Assembly: GCA_026315105.1 (NCBI GenBank)
Contig: CM048755.1
Span: forward strand, 757,101,301 to 757,165,300
Direction of reading: 5' to 3'
Length of the DNA stretch: 64,000 bases
Origin: Locusta migratoria
Taxonomy: Eukaryota > Arthropoda > Insecta > Orthoptera > Acrididae
The notes beneath the pieces are model-generated. The model was not told the origin of the DNA. It was given only the letters and a program-made list of their open reading frames with translations, and searched no databases. The translations under genes were made by a program, and so were the position numbers. Positions 11,460 through 24,936 of the stretch are shown here, piece after piece. Each line of letters opens with the position of its first letter. Positions within the stretch are counted from its first letter, which is position 1.

Positions 11460-13325
11460 AAATTAAACAAAGCCAAACGGATAATTGCAGACTCCAAGCA
11501 GAAATCATGGGAAGACTTTGGAAGCAAGCTAGAAACTCTGGGTCAAGCTGCGGGAAGACCATTTTGGAGCGTAATTAGCCATCTTCGAAAGGAAGGGAAG
11601 AAGAAATTAACAAGTGTTTTGGACAGGTCAGGAAAGCTGCTAGTCAATCCTGTGGATGCCTTGAGCAGTTGGAGGGAATTTTTTGAAGAATTGCTCAATG
11701 TAGGTGAAACGTTCAATAATGCGTCAGATTTTAAGGTAGAATGGGATAGGAACGACGATGGAAACAGGATCTCATTTGAGGCAATGGAGAAAATGGTCAG
11801 TAAATTACAGTGCAATAAGGCGGCTGGAGTGGATGAAATTAAGCCGGAACTCATCAAATACAGTGGAATATCAGGCCTCAAATGGTTACACAGGATAATT
11901 GAGAAGGCGTGGGAATCGGGACGGGTTCCGTCTGACTGGATAAAAGTGGAATCACACCAATTTTCAAACATGAAAACAGAAAAGATTGTAACAACTGTCG
12001 AGGTATCTCTTTAATTAGCGTTGTAGGCAAAATATTCTCAGGTATTGTTGAAAGGAGAGTGCGAGTATTAATTGAGGACAAGTTAGATGAAAATCAGTGT
12101 GGGTTTAGGCCTCTTTGATGCTGTCAGGACCAGATCTTTAGCTTACGGCAGGTAATGGAAAAGTGCTATGAGTGGAACAGGGAATTGTATCTATGTTTCA
12201 TAGATCTAGAAAAGGCTTATGACCATGTCCCTAGGAGGAAGCTACTGTCAGTTCTACAAGAGTATAGTATAGGAGGCAAACTTCTGCAGGCAATTAAAGG
12301 GCTTTACGTAGACTGTCGGGCAGCAGTTAGAGTAGATGGCAAATTAAGGTCATGGTTCAGGGTAGTTTCAGGGGTAAGACAAGGCTGTAACCTGTCACCA
12401 CTGTTACTCATACTATTCATGGATCACACGTTGAAAACAGTAGACTGGCAGGGCGGAATTAAAATAGGTCAAAACAAAATAAGCAGTCTCGCATATGCGG
12501 ATGACTTAGTTGTAATGGCCGACTCGATTGAACGGTTGCAAACTAATATTTCAGAGCTCGATCAGAGGTGTAAGGGTTCTGATATGAAGATCAGCATCTC
12601 CAAAACAAAAGTAATGTCTGTGGGAAAGAGATTTAAATAGATTGAGTGCCAAATAGGAGGAACAAAGCTAGAACAAGTACACAGTTTCAAGTACCTGGGA
12701 TGTATCTTCTCACAAGATGGCAACATAGTGAAAGAACTGGAATCGAGGTGCAGCAAAGCTAATGCAGTGATTGCTCAGCTAAGATCTACTCTCTTCTGCA
12801 AGAAGGAAGTAAGTACCAAGACTAAGTTAGCAGTGCACCGCTCTATCTTTCGACCAACTTTGTTGTATGGGAGTGAAAGTTGGGTGGATACAGGTTATCT
12901 TGTTCATAAGGCAGAGGTTACAGATATGAAAGTAGCAAGAACGATTGCAGGAACTAATAGATGGGAACAATGGCAGGAGGGTGTCCATAAAGAGGAAATC
13001 AAAGAAAAACTGGGAATGAACACCATAGATGAAGCAGTTAGAGCAAACAGACTAAGATGGTGGGGTCATGTTACACGTATGGAAGAAACAAGGTTACCTA
13101 AGAGACTCATGAGCTCGGCAGTGGAGGGTAAAAGTAGTCGAGGTAGACCAAGAAGGGAGTACTTAGATTCGGTGCAGAATGATTTTGAAGTAAAAGGCAT
13201 AACATCAGGCGAGGCATCAATGCTAGCATTGAATAGGGGATCATGGAGGAATTTTATTAGAGGTACTATGCTCCAGACTGAACGCTGAAAGGCATAATCA
13301 GTCTCTCTGATGCTGATGATGATGA
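11460..13325 (+). pseudogene. RTE-like LINE, 5'-truncated reverse transcriptase
   Basis: A plus-strand RT-bearing remnant. From about 11480 it reads as the region before the RT (RPFWSVISHLRKEGKKKL at 11550-11610), then NKAAGVDEIKPELIKY, a frameshift near 11990, CFIDLEKAYDHVPRRKLL (motif A) at 12190-12240, SGVRQGCNLSPLL (motif B) and SSLAYADDLVVMAD (motif C, Y-A-D-D) at 12484-12525. After a stop at 12638-12640 the C-terminal part carries RLRWWGHVTRMEE and GRPRREYLDSVQ, typical of RTE-type elements. The 3' end is a (GAT)n run at 13305-13326. Lacks the endonuclease region; inactive. It lies antisense in the stomatin intron. Confidence 0.8.
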
Positions 13326-13326
13326 T

Positions 13327-14560
13327 GGACTTCTTTTATCATCTTAGAACCTTATTCATTTATACTGTTTGTGTAAGCCTTTTCTGTTTCTTTACTGCAA
13401 TACCTAAACCATTTTTCAGTTTCAGATACCCAGCCTCCCTTTTGCAAGTACACTCAATGGAAAAAATATCCGAGTCATTATGAAACATTTGCAATTTACT
13501 GCTCAAATGAAGCATAACAATAAAATAAAGACTAAGAACACACATTTGCATGTAATCCATATAATCACCTACTGTAACATGGGTAAGCATATTAAAAAAA
13601 AAAGAAAAGAAAGAAAGAAAAGAAAAAAAATCGCACCGACACATTTTACAGCCCACTTTAGATTTGTGGTTTTATAAGATTTTGCAAACATTTTGGACCA
13701 AAATAATAATCTAAATAATACAAAATTATGGTGATAAGATTACAACCCAACTATTGTGGTAATAACTATGCACCCAACACATAATATTCTTTCTGACCAT
13801 ATTTTAACAAACAGCCAAAATTATATGATGTTTAAGTTTAGCTTTGACAAACATACTCTTTTTTCACCTTTTACCTCTTTGAACAATCATTTTAAAATCT
13901 CTCTCTCATTTTCATTATATTTTTCCATTAAAATGTTATCACCTATCTTGCCTTGGTAGTTCAAAGTTTATTTTCTTTTCCTGTACTGGTTACGAATGAC
14001 TATAGGCTGGAATGAACGTAGCGTACATTTGGCATTCGGATAAGTAACTATAGCCTGGATGGAACACAGCATACATTTGGCATTCGTAAATCAGTCACGT
14101 GACATCCATCACCCCATAATCTCTTTTTTGTACGTAATCTTTCTTTCTCTACTTGATGATTTTGTTATTATAACTCAAGCGTTGTCTTTTCAAAGCAATG
14201 GTGCACTGAAAATTATCAAAAACACGTCGTCCTTAGGACAATGAATTATGATCTAATGTTAGTTAGTTAGTTAACACCTGCCATTGATAGTTCGAGAATC
14301 ACAGATTACTCTTGCAGCTATTCGCCATAGCATAATAAGCGAGGAATTAGTATGTGATGTACAAACATGTGACACGGTGGTTTGGAACTTGCTAGGGTGC
14401 GGTTGCTCAGCAAGCTCAGTCAGAGGGTTGCCAGGATTGTAGCTCGACGCCCTCTGTAACGAGAGATCTGAGTTAACCGAAACGATCAAAATAGGACAAA
14501 ACAAACCAACGTCCAGAAAGTACCCATTCAAACTGACGAACCAAGCAAAAGAGTGGAAAT
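13327..14560. other. Intronic sequence with a small 40-bp direct repeat
   Basis: Mostly AT-rich intron with an A/G-rich tract at 13594-13630. At about 13997-14039 and 14047-14087 an imperfect direct repeat ending in TACATTTGGCATTCG occurs twice, offset by about 48 bp. No gene recognised. Confidence 0.4.
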
Positions 14561-14565
14561 GAAAG

Positions 14566-14790
14566 ACGGTTCAACTAACACAATCTGAAGAGAAGGCCTG
14601 TGCACTGCCATGACACGTCACATCACACAGAGTAGCTCGCGATCGTGTAGCTCACTGGCTGGCCACTGTGAGGCGGTGGGCTGTGCTCCATCAAGCCAGC
14701 CAGTAAGCTACGCGATCGCGAGCTACTCTGCGTAATGTGACATGGCACGGCAGTGCACAGGCCGCCTCTTCAGATGATGTTGGTTCAACG
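14566..14790. mobile_element. Foldback (inverted-repeat) element 1
   Basis: Arms at about 14566-14662 and 14694-14790 are inverted copies: the left arm holds GGCCTGTGCACTGCC...GAGTAGCTCGCGATCG...CACTGGCTGGC and the right its reverse complement with a few changes. The loop is about 31 nt. The arms are much more GC-rich than the surrounding intron, consistent with insertion of a MITE/foldback transposon. No coding capacity; no target duplication recognised. Confidence 0.7.
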
Positions 14791-16525
14791 CCAATAAGAA
14801 AACTGAGTAAAAATCTCTACAAAGAAGCCAGTAGAATATGAACAAACGTCCGCAAAGCACTGATTTCACTGAAGAAAAAAACTATTCGTCTTGCTTCCTA
14901 AAGGGTTTTCACACACTCTTGTTAACTGAACGCAACTGTATTCTGAAAGATTCTGAGTTGTTCAAAGATAGCAGCACTTTCTCTGAAAAGCGCATTTGTT
15001 CTATTTCGAGAACATGCCATGAAATACATAGCAACAAATTATAAACATAGACTTCTTTAACACATGTACATAAACTGGGGAGATACTGTTACAATGACTG
15101 TTGTAAATGACATATTGATAGTACTGTACTAACTTTGTGTATATATAACTAGCTTAAACCCGCGGCTCCGCTCGCATGTTGGTTGATTATGATAGATATT
15201 GCGCGAAACATCAAATCCATTTTTTTAAAGAGATGTATTAAAGGAAATTTCTTTTTACTGCTTTATTTCTTTATTATTACATTTCCTTATTCGTATGCTT
15301 ATCCTTACAGAGAAAGAGCTGAAGACGTAGCATGCATAGACCAAAGATATCGTCTGTGGCATCACGTTTCGCTGTATGTAACCTCCTTGCTATAGAGTCA
15401 CAAATGTCATCACTGGCTTTCAGTACAAATTTTTTTATAATTTCACGACTTTCAACCACCATATCTTACAGCCCCTTATAGCTATCGGTATGGAACTGCT
15501 ATGGTGTACGGGAGACTTCGGACAACAATTACACAGAGACCATTTGTTTGCATTCTGTAGTTTTTGCTGCAGAGCGAAATATTAAAACATACACACACAG
15601 ACACACATGTAGAACTTTATATACACCGATAACTTTCTATCCAAATATACTCCACCCTTTTATTATTATGAACCCTCAAGCAACAATGCAACCAATAAGA
15701 CCATTTTCAAAGAGTAATTATTGTTCCGAATTTCGCATTATATTCTTCAAATATATATATAAAAATAGCTATCTGATCACCACAAAACTGTGCCTATAAC
15801 CCTCTCCGGGTAGACATTAGTTACTGTACAAAGTTTTAGCTCTTTATGTCTTGCGGTTCAGACGTGATAAACGTACACCGAACAGGCATATATATATATT
15901 ACTAGAGTTATGTGGAATTCAAGTATTACCACACTTATTCCGTTTGTGATTTTAGCTGTAAAAGAAAACATAATCACGGTTTGCAATAGAATATTTGCTC
16001 TTTATTTTAGCGCAGAACAGTGCAACATGAACGAACTCATATCTGAACTACAGGAAAGGTAATACCATCTACGTTAAAAGTGTCTATAGCAACCATGTCA
16101 AAGACAAACATTTTAGTATATGCATTGATTCTAATTAATGACTTTCAATATATTCCATAAATAGTGAATAAACGCTTAGGAAAAATAATAAACAAGGTAT
16201 TTTGTTGCAATGTATACACTTCCCTTCTGTTTGATTAAGGAGCTGCACTTTCCACAGAAATCTGGGACTTCCTTTATATACGAAACTACCTGTATCAGCA
16301 CTTTGTGCAAAATGTTCATTTTTACAGTATCCTCCCAGTTTACGTGCATATGCTTCAGAAGACCATTGTTCAACGTTTTTACGCATTTCACGGCATGTTC
16401 ACGAAATAGAACAAACACACATTTTACAGGGAGCATTCTTACATATGCACAACTCTAAACAATGAAGAACATATCTCTATTTAATTAATAAGACTATCTA
16501 AAACCCTATTAGGAAGAAAAAGAAA
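14791..16525. other. Intronic sequence, possible repeat starting at about 15150
   Basis: AT-rich. The phrase ACTAGCTTAAACCCGCGGC around 15148-15167 abruptly raises GC and resembles ends of dispersed insect repeats, but I cannot classify it. An AC-rich stretch lies at 15585-15608 and (TA)n at 15889-15900. No gene. Confidence 0.35.
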
Positions 16526-16596
16526 ATTGCTGCTGATAGGTTCCGAACCACTGACCTTCAGCATCACAGTCCAACGCACTGCCCACTATGCTACAG
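16526..16596 (-). repeat. tRNA-like segment (SINE head or tRNA pseudogene)
   Basis: Minus strand has a TAGCATAGTGGGCAGTGC stretch resembling a pol III A box and GGTTCGGAACC at 16538-16548 resembling a B box, with a partial acceptor-like pairing (GCTG / CAGC) at its ends. The stems do not pair well enough for a working tRNA. It may be the head of a second SINE family or a decayed tRNA. Confidence 0.45.
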
Positions 16597-16599
16597 CTA

Positions 16600-18194
16600 A
16601 CAATTAGAAGTTGCGATCTTAAATCTCGTACTACTAATGGCCATTATTAACTTAAGCTAATATGGCAATTTTAGACACTAGATTATCATTTATCGTACAA
16701 AGAATGACATGTTTTGTTAATTCTTCAGTGCACCATTGCTTTGACATGACAACGTGTAAGTTACAATAACAAAGTCATCAAATACACAACGCTCAATGGA
16801 GGGTGTCAAATCTCCGTTATTTATGCAAATATCTCTGCAACAATGCAAGATATGAAAAAAACATAATAGATCAAAGTTTTAGAGAATTTTCTTCTCTACA
16901 AATTCGGTTATTCATTTTTCATTTAAATTTCGTACTATCAAAAGACGACCACGAAAGCCCACTTTTAGTGTTACTACCGTAACCTAAAGTCTGCTAATAG
17001 GTTAACTTCCAAATGTTGTTAGATGACTGTTCCACAAACTTTCTTCCTGAGAAATTTTGATGTAATCGTCTGGTGACGGACAGTGTGAATTTTGCCATTA
17101 GAAATGCATTGTGGAATACTCTGCCGGAAAGTGAATTGGCCTACATTCACACTACAAAAGTAAATTGTGCGGAGTGGAGAGCTACAAAACAATTAGTAGT
17201 GAATTACAGACAGGCTGTACTGCTAACCATAACAAAAAGAATATCATCCCATTCGTGTGACAAATATTATTGAACACTTAGGGTATTTATTTCACCATGA
17301 TACACATTGTTTCACCCAAGTATTTTTAAATTTTGTTTTCTCTCCTCCTCCCCTTCTAAATGCAGACACAACCCAACTGTAGTATGAGCAACAGCCAAGC
17401 ATAATACAACCACTTTGAAACAACTTTGACAAAATATTGAACGATAGCATTTCCATGCAATATCTTCGATCACGTAGACGGTGTACAAATCATCTGACTG
17501 TTGTTTTGTATTTTAACTTGCTCAATATACCAAAACTTATGTGTTACGCTTCTGTACACATGATTCCATGAGATGTTTACTCTCAAATGCATAAACTAAC
17601 TAAATAATCTCAGGAATATATTGGTAAATTGTGTTATGGAATACAAATCAAATGTATAAAACAATACATTTTATGCCTAAGGCAGCTACGTTCTCTGAAT
17701 AACAATGTTAACATCCTACTTTCCGTCCGTTATTTCTAAATTAAATGCTCTCTTTCATTGTTAACTACTGTTCTACATTATGTCGCATAAAATTTTGCCC
17801 CAGCGGTGAAACATAGAGCTGGATTCCACACAGTATTTAAGCAAAAACCTCCATTTTTAATGTCTCGCCTAAATGTAATTGTAACTTATTCCTTAATAAC
17901 ATACCCCAATAGCTGAAAGTGTCATTTCCTCTGTGATGTTTTATTATGCAGGATGACTGGTATCAAGACAATGTTCTGCAATAGCAAATGTGTTGAGACG
18001 TTGTAGGCACATGTGACACTTATGCTCAGTACACCTGTCTACCACAATACTGACGCAGTTACGAGATGCCACAGCTGTGAAGTATACAGTAGTAACTTGC
18101 CTTATGCAGAACACTATAAACATTCACTGACTCTAAAAATGCCCTAATTTTAAACTGTAATTGAAAATTACATTCAGGTTTTGAAGAATGCAAC
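16600..18194. other. Intronic sequence, nothing recognised
   Basis: AT-rich, stops in all frames. No exon, tRNA or clear repeat edge seen. Confidence 0.4.
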
Positions 18195-18207
18195 CAATCC
18201 TGTTTGT

Positions 18208-18406
18208 TCAAATGTTCAAATGTTTGTAGAACTTATGGGACTTAACTATGGGGTCATCAGTCCCTAAGCTTACAAACTACTTATGAACTAGCTAAGACTA
18301 AGGACGGCACAAATATCCATGCCCGAGGGGGGATTCGAACCCCCGACCATAGTGGCCGTGCAGATCATGACTGGAGCGCCTCAGTCCCCTCGGCCTCCGC
18401 AACCGG
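18208..18406 (-). mobile_element. tRNA-derived SINE, copy 2
   Basis: About 199 bp, minus strand. A well kept B box (plus-strand complement GGATTCGAACC) lies at about 18330-18340 and the shared body and tail follow. Perfect 13-bp target duplication CAATCCTGTTTGT at 18195-18207 and 18407-18419. Inserted in the stomatin intron. Confidence 0.88.
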
Positions 18407-18419
18407 CAATCCTGTTTGT

Positions 18420-19504
18420 AATGCTATCTGTATAAGGCAGGAAGTCGGTAGGCTTTGGTGTCACCTCAATTTTTAACACTCACCCAAGCCATAATTACAT
18501 AGGATTCAGTTGGTAGAACATTTGCAACTGAACATTGTAAAGTAAAAGTACCCACTTTAGTTATAATTTTTGTTGGTTTAAACAAGACTATTACACATGG
18601 ACATAGTGTCCTGTGCAGATGCCACTTGTGCGTTACCTCATGCTTGCAGTGTGGGGTAACCTGGTGACTTACGATTTACAGTGTTATACACCAGAAGATA
18701 GGCTTTCAACTGTCCAAAACCAGTCATGTTTGAATTAATAAAAATTGTAACAACTGGAGCGGATACTTCAGTTTTTGATTGGTGACAGACACATTAATCT
18801 GTCTTTCACATTAAGTATTCGTGTAAGAGATGATATCAAGGTGGGCTACTTCAGCTGACAAACTTTCAGGGTCTGAGATGAAATGGGCCCAATGAACTGA
18901 GGTCCAAAGATACCCTTCACAATGAGCTGAATGGTGACAGCTGTCAGCCTGAAGATATAAATTGGTGAGAATTGGCTTCCTATTAATGGTTTGTTCCAAT
19001 AGATCATCAACTTGTCTCCTACCAATGCACCAGGGAATGGAAGGCAGCCACCATTTACCAACTCGCTGATGAATATTTGTGTAGATTGAATTCAGATGTT
19101 AAATTTCCTTGCACAGACCTGGGCATTATTTGTTCTCTGAAAATGACATGGCGTGGATGTGTGTGAATGAAAATAGCACCACTTACATGTTTTCTCCTAA
19201 TTGTGTCAACATTTTACATGCCAAGACAAATTCAAGTTTCATGTAAGAAATACTGTTTTCAACAAATTACTTTATTTCACAGTTACAGTGACTCACCTGA
19301 AAGAGATGCGTCCACACACAAAATGTTTTATGTGATGTGTGTGACAGTAATCTGCTTAGAATGGAAATCAAATAGGAAGTCATGTGTGAGTTTGAAATGA
19401 AATAATTTCTGAAGTACAAAAAACACATTGGAGATTTTAGGCTGCTGAACTGCTCATATTCACTGAATGTATGATATTAACTGTAAATGGGTAAAGTTGA
19501 AAAT
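18420..19504. other. Intronic sequence, nothing recognised
   Basis: AT-rich intron; no coding or repeat signature that I can support. Confidence 0.35.
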
Positions 19505-19579
19505 GAGTACCTCACCAGGATTCAAACATGGGTCTCCTGCTTTCTAGGCAGATGCACTGACCCCTACACCACTGGGGAC
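19505..19579 (-). repeat. tRNA-like segment, probable SINE head
   Basis: Read on the minus strand: A-box-like GTGGTGTAGGGGTC (19559-19572), an anticodon-like hairpin CTGC-CTAGAAA-GCAG, and B-box-like TGTTTGAATCC (19518-19528). The order and spacing match a tRNA, but the acceptor stem is not convincing. Not the family of the three 200-bp SINEs. Confidence 0.45.
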
Positions 19580-20302
19580 ACACCAATCACCACACCTGCA
19601 CAGAATTACTCAAGTAAGCCTCCTGTCAGTTACAAATCATCAACTTTACCCTGCCCACTAGAACTCAAAATTTTAGTTTTTGTAAACTGTTTTCTGTAAG
19701 AGTAAGGGCCTAGGAGTGCCTCCGACCCAAAGAAAGGATCATTTCCTGTCATCAACATTTGTGTAAGTTATATAGATGTGGTGTGTTCTTTCAGGCATGC
19801 CGAAAGAACAGACCCTACTTTTTATACTGCTGAACAGCTACCTGAATGTTACATGTCTCATTATTGCTCTTATTTCTCAGATGAATCAAGTTTTTATTCC
19901 TTGTAAGATGTGACTTAATCCTGTTCAAGACATTTCAGTAGTCAAAATTTCATAGCCACATAAAGAAGTACATGCCAATTACATGCTTAGAGTAATGTCA
20001 TGTTTATAACTCTTTGCCAGGTGTTGAAAATATATCACATTGAACTTTGGTCAGCACACACTTTCAGGCTATGAATTCCATCTCATTTTTGGTTGCACTA
20101 AAATATACTATTCTGAAACCTCAATTCTTTCTTAACATACTTTTAACACTTAACATTGGCAGTAATGCAGCAGAAGTGAAGTAGATGTTTTTCAGTTATC
20201 TCCATATGTAATACAAACTGAAATATGACAGGCACTTAACATCATAATATCCATTAGTACTAGAATTCACTTAAGTTATTTATGGTAGGTACACTAACTT
20301 AC

Positions 20303-20464
20303 ATCTCAACACGTTCCACTTTCACACCCCATGGATCTGTAGCTTCATCAAGAGCTGACTGCATTGTATGGGCAATTGCTTCTCGTTCTGACAGTATTTC
20401 AGATAGGTTTCGTGTGCCCAGAACATTACGCAATGTAGTTGCAGCAAGCAGGCGAGTAGAATGG
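20303..20464 (-). CDS. Stomatin/band-7 protein, internal exon (SPFH core)
   Basis: 162-nt exon, minus strand, bordered by ...CATTACAG and GAGAT|gtaagt. It reads (Ser)-HSTRLLAATTLRNVLGTRN, then ...LSEILSEREAIAHTMQS and ...WGVKVERVE, the most conserved block of the stomatin family (human stomatin has the same ATRLLAQTTLRNVLGTKNL and WGIKVERVEIKDV arrangement). It takes one base from the previous exon's phase-2 end and finishes in phase 2, giving Ile across the junction to the 4602-4767 exon. This segment mediates oligomerisation in stomatin-type proteins, which regulate ion channels and sit on the inner face of the membrane (family knowledge). The intron after it is 15.5 kb and filled with transposons; the one before it is 5.8 kb. 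Confidence 0.93.
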
Positions 20465-23400
20465 CTGTAATGACACAAGTTTAGATTTAAGGTATTTGAT
20501 GAGGCAAACAGTTAGTTCTACCACAAACATACAATGAGACTTGAGAACAGGTTCAGATGGCAATCAATAATTTCCAGTGATCATCTTTTTCTCATCTTTC
20601 TTACAACAAAATAATACATATTTTTTATGAAATGAGGACTCCATTAGGAGCAGTGTGCACTATGATCATAACATGACAAATATCAAAAGAAATTTCAGCA
20701 TTGGTTGTAAATTACCATTTATTTATTGCAAATCGATTTCGAATATGGACTAGTCATCTTCAGTGCAACATGCATGACTGCATTTATACATATCTGGGAT
20801 TACATATCAATTCCCAAAATATATAAGATATTCCAGAGTGACAAATGACTTGTCCGATTAAGTACAATATTGAATAAGTTATATTGTGATTAACAACCAA
20901 ATACAAATATTATGCACAAGAAAGATCCCTAGTAGTTAAATGGTACACTGTCAACTAGGGTAAAGTGTTGTTGTTGACTAAATCCATCCCAAATGCAACC
21001 TGGCTGCATCCTTAAGTTCAGAAATAGTAGTTTTGGCCAAGTTGAAGATTCGGCTAATTTCTGGCCCATAGCAAATATTCAGTCAGTCCTTCATTCTTAC
21101 TAAAAGTTTCAAGATGTTCTCAACTTATTTACTTCAAATTTTTATATGATATTCTAATGAATATTCATATGTACCTAGAGCATATACTTTTCAAATAAAA
21201 GTGAACATACCTTGTATTAAAATGACAGAGAAAGGAAATACTGTGCTGTGCAGTGGAAGTGTGGTTTCCTCTTCTTTGTCACAGTCACTTTTCACTAAGA
21301 TTGCATGTCATTTAAACCATTAGAAAAATTTCTCCTCCCATGCATACACTCTTTCCTTGAATGTAACTTTAGACAAAAATTATGTATACAACTAGGAGCT
21401 GTTTTGTTTACTTTCTCAGAGTTGGATTTAATGGGAGAAGTTGTATGAAATTTATATTTGTATGTGTATTTATGACACATTGACATACAATTAGAATACT
21501 ACTAAAGCATTTTAATCATACAAAATGTAATCCTATCCCTTTACAGATAAAAAATATTTGAAGCTGGATATGTCTCACTATATTCAATATGACAACAGTA
21601 TCAACCAATTCATCCACTCATTTTGAGAGACTTCAGTTCCCGATCAGGTCGCATTTATGACGACAATAAATAACCTCGAGATTGGAGAACACAGTAGAAG
21701 GACAGAAAAGGAGAGGAGGAGAAATGGACAAAGAAAAGAGGTGAGGAGCAGGGGGAAGAGATGGACAGGGAGACTGTGTGGTGCAGAGAGGAAGAGGAGG
21801 ACTAATAGAGGGACAGGATGAGGGGCCTGGAGATAGGAAGGCAAGGAGTCCTGTGTGTTTAACAATGGTCAAAGGCCTCCTAGTAAAATTATTTTATATA
21901 ATGTTTCTATCTTATCCTTTTTCTTGTAGACAGTGTAATGTGTGTCTGAATGGTATGCCAATGTATCAAAACGTAATACAATACATCGTATCAAAAAAAT
22001 GTATGACAATATGACTATACCACTACAATATGGCATTGGCTAGTGAAGGCCCACATAATACTATGAACAGAAGAATTAGTGAAACCAGATGTCAATGAAA
22101 TTCTATACTCAAACTGGACAGTGAGCAGTAGAAGATTCTCTACTTGGATAAGTAATACAAACACAAACACAACTTCTCCAGTGTGACCACAGAATACATT
22201 AAAATAATCACATTCCTTCTAATGACTACTAGTCATCAGGCAGAACAGCTCCCACACCGATTGTTCCTCGTGCCTTCAGCTGGAGATTGCAGGTCAAATT
22301 CTTTAAATTTCCCAATTGTATCATACAAAATAATTTTCTGAATATGGAGAGGCTAAGTGCTGAAATGGCCAGTTTTTTTACCTAAGCTACTTTAAAGCAA
22401 TGGAACCAGTGCTATGAGAAGAAAAAAATAGTTTCATCTAATAAGGTACGTAATTTGAAACATATGTCAGTTCCTCTCCATGTTGGTTGACTACGTTAAG
22501 TTCATTCTTTTTTAGGCTCTATTTTAGACAGTAAGCCTGCAGGAATATGAGAATGTAGGTCAAAGAGCTAGTACATGTTTAAAACTTTTTTAAATAGAGA
22601 TAGCCCATTTACTGTTTACTGAGCATCTCCATATCCATCATAGGTGAGGAGAAACCAGTCAGTTTAATGTGCTTCACACTGCATTCATAAGGCACCAAGT
22701 AACTTAGACACGTTATAAACAACACTTCATACTGCTTGGTTGCTCTGCAACTATGAAAGCCCTTTCAAATTTTCAATAATGAATAAAACAGGTGAATCAT
22801 AAAAATAAATATTGAGATAGTCTGCATAAAAAATTATAACAATTTAGTTGTCAAAAAGGTGTCTCACACTGAAGTTATCACAGTTTCAGTCACACTTCAG
22901 TGTTTATTTTGGAGACTGGGTTGCAATCCTCAGCTGCTTTTCATGTGTTTATCCACTACTCAATCAATGTCTTCTTAATATGTGAAGTGCTTGTCTCCAC
23001 CAGAGTCACACTGAAGTAACCCTGCACCCTTGGCAAAAAATTCAAACTGCCTTCCTTCCCAACACCATTAAGAAAACTATGATTCTCCACTTTTTTCTAC
23101 ACAGATTTAGAAATTGTTGTAATTCCTATTTTAAGTTCAGTAAGAAAGTCCTGTAAAATAGTAGGCTTCAATGAACATTATTCCACTCTATAAATTAAAT
23201 TTACCAGTACAGGTCCAGTAAATAATTTCCAGATTATATGAACTTTCTAAATAGTGTAACTGAGTACAAGATCAATGTGTAGTTGATTATAGCAGTTACT
23301 GTAAGCTGATTTTAGTATGATTTAATAAAGCACAGATTTTATTTGCTCCCTTATTAATTATAAGCATTCCATAAAATTAATTGTAAATAAAAGGGCTATA

Positions 23401-24936
23401 ATTATTGATTTATTTTTAATGATAAACTAGCGACCTGCACTGGATTTGCATGGGTAGCACTATTAGAAACTTCAGTACTACACCGAGTGACGGGGAAATA
23501 TGGAAATGACAGCATTAAAAGTAGCAACTTAGCTTTCCATCTGGAAATTCTGTCATTGTTTCTTTAATATGGTTTATGAGGTGCTTATCCATTTATGAGC
23601 TTTCAGTGACTGCAGCATTTTCTAAGTGCAATTTTAGCAAATTAAAGTTCCTTAAAAAGTAAGGTTGAGTGTAAATGAAGCAGTCTGTGAAATGCAGATA
23701 GCTTGAGAACAGTGTATGGCACTGCTAAATTTGATTACAGTAACATAGCAAACAACACATTAAGAAACACCCACATGTGTTTGAATAATGTCAAATACTG
23801 TACTTAAATTCGGTCTTGCTTTTTGCTGAAAGGTAACAGGTACTGAATGGGTGATTAAAATTGTTTGAAGTTTAGAGGGCACACATTTCAGATGTACAAT
23901 CTGTAGACACTGTGAAGGATGCCAGGAAATTACCATTGACATACAAGATCACTGTCGTAAGTTCACCAGCTTTGCATATCAGTAACATTGTAGATTGGCC
24001 ATAGCCATGATCCTTGCAGACAAAATACAAGTGAATCTACTATACTAGTCCAAAAGCTTTTCAGTTTGGCAAGATTTTCTACATTCGCTTTCTCATTATT
24101 AGCAGTGACAAATACATATCACAATCATGTCTCTCATGTCCAGAATTAATTTCCCATTGTACATATCTTATCAGATGAGTGATCATGTTACGTTATTTGG
24201 ACAAACCCAAATGGGTTGTTCTACGTTATTTATTGTTAAGTAGTTAGCAAACTTTTTATAAACTGTGAGGTCTAAAATCTTGCCTTTCGCTTCCAGAACA
24301 ACTGTGGCTGTGACTGTACTCCAGAAGTTCCTTTCCAAAATTTTTAATTGCTAATAAATTTATAAGCATTCAGTTCAAAAACTGTAGTGGCATAATTTTG
24401 AATAACTACCACAGAATCTACTTTCAAGTATCTGTGAAATGTCCAAGTTAATAACAAAGATGGGGGGGGGGGGGGGGGGGGTTAAATTCTAAGTAATCAG
24501 CTATTTGGATATACTGTTCTTTTGAAGTAATTGGGTATACCATTAAGATCATTTGAATGTACACTAGACTTCAATTTGTGAGACATCAAAATGTTCCATT
24601 TTTGTTACCAAAAACAGTTATCACTGGATACCAGATGTCACATATTAATTTAAGTATTTTATAAGTACTGTTCAATGGGAAGTAATCATTACACACTCTT
24701 AGTATGAAACAAAGTTCATTTCAGCAAGATACCTCTACCTTTGGAATCACAGTTACTTCGTCCTTTTGCTGCTCCAGTTGCATATGGTTCATGTGAGCAA
24801 CAACAAAACACACTGTAAAGAGTTTCAGAGTCACAGTGATATTTCCTCACAAAAGAGTAGTCCTTCCTAACATACTTTAGACATGCAACTGATCAGTTAC
24901 CCAGTTCAAAAACTTCAAGGTCTTTCCACAAAAATA
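20465..24936. other. 5.8-kb intron, first part
   Basis: Intron between exon copy B and the 20303 exon. It holds a purine-rich tract at about 21685-21845, a run of G at 24462-24481, and a phrase at 20733-20765 (caaatcgatttcgaatatgg) similar to one at 25690-25730, suggesting shared repeat ends. No exon found. Confidence 0.4.

Noticed and set aside
16526..16596. Functional tRNA gene
   Set aside because: Acceptor and T stems do not pair properly; kept only as a tRNA-like repeat.
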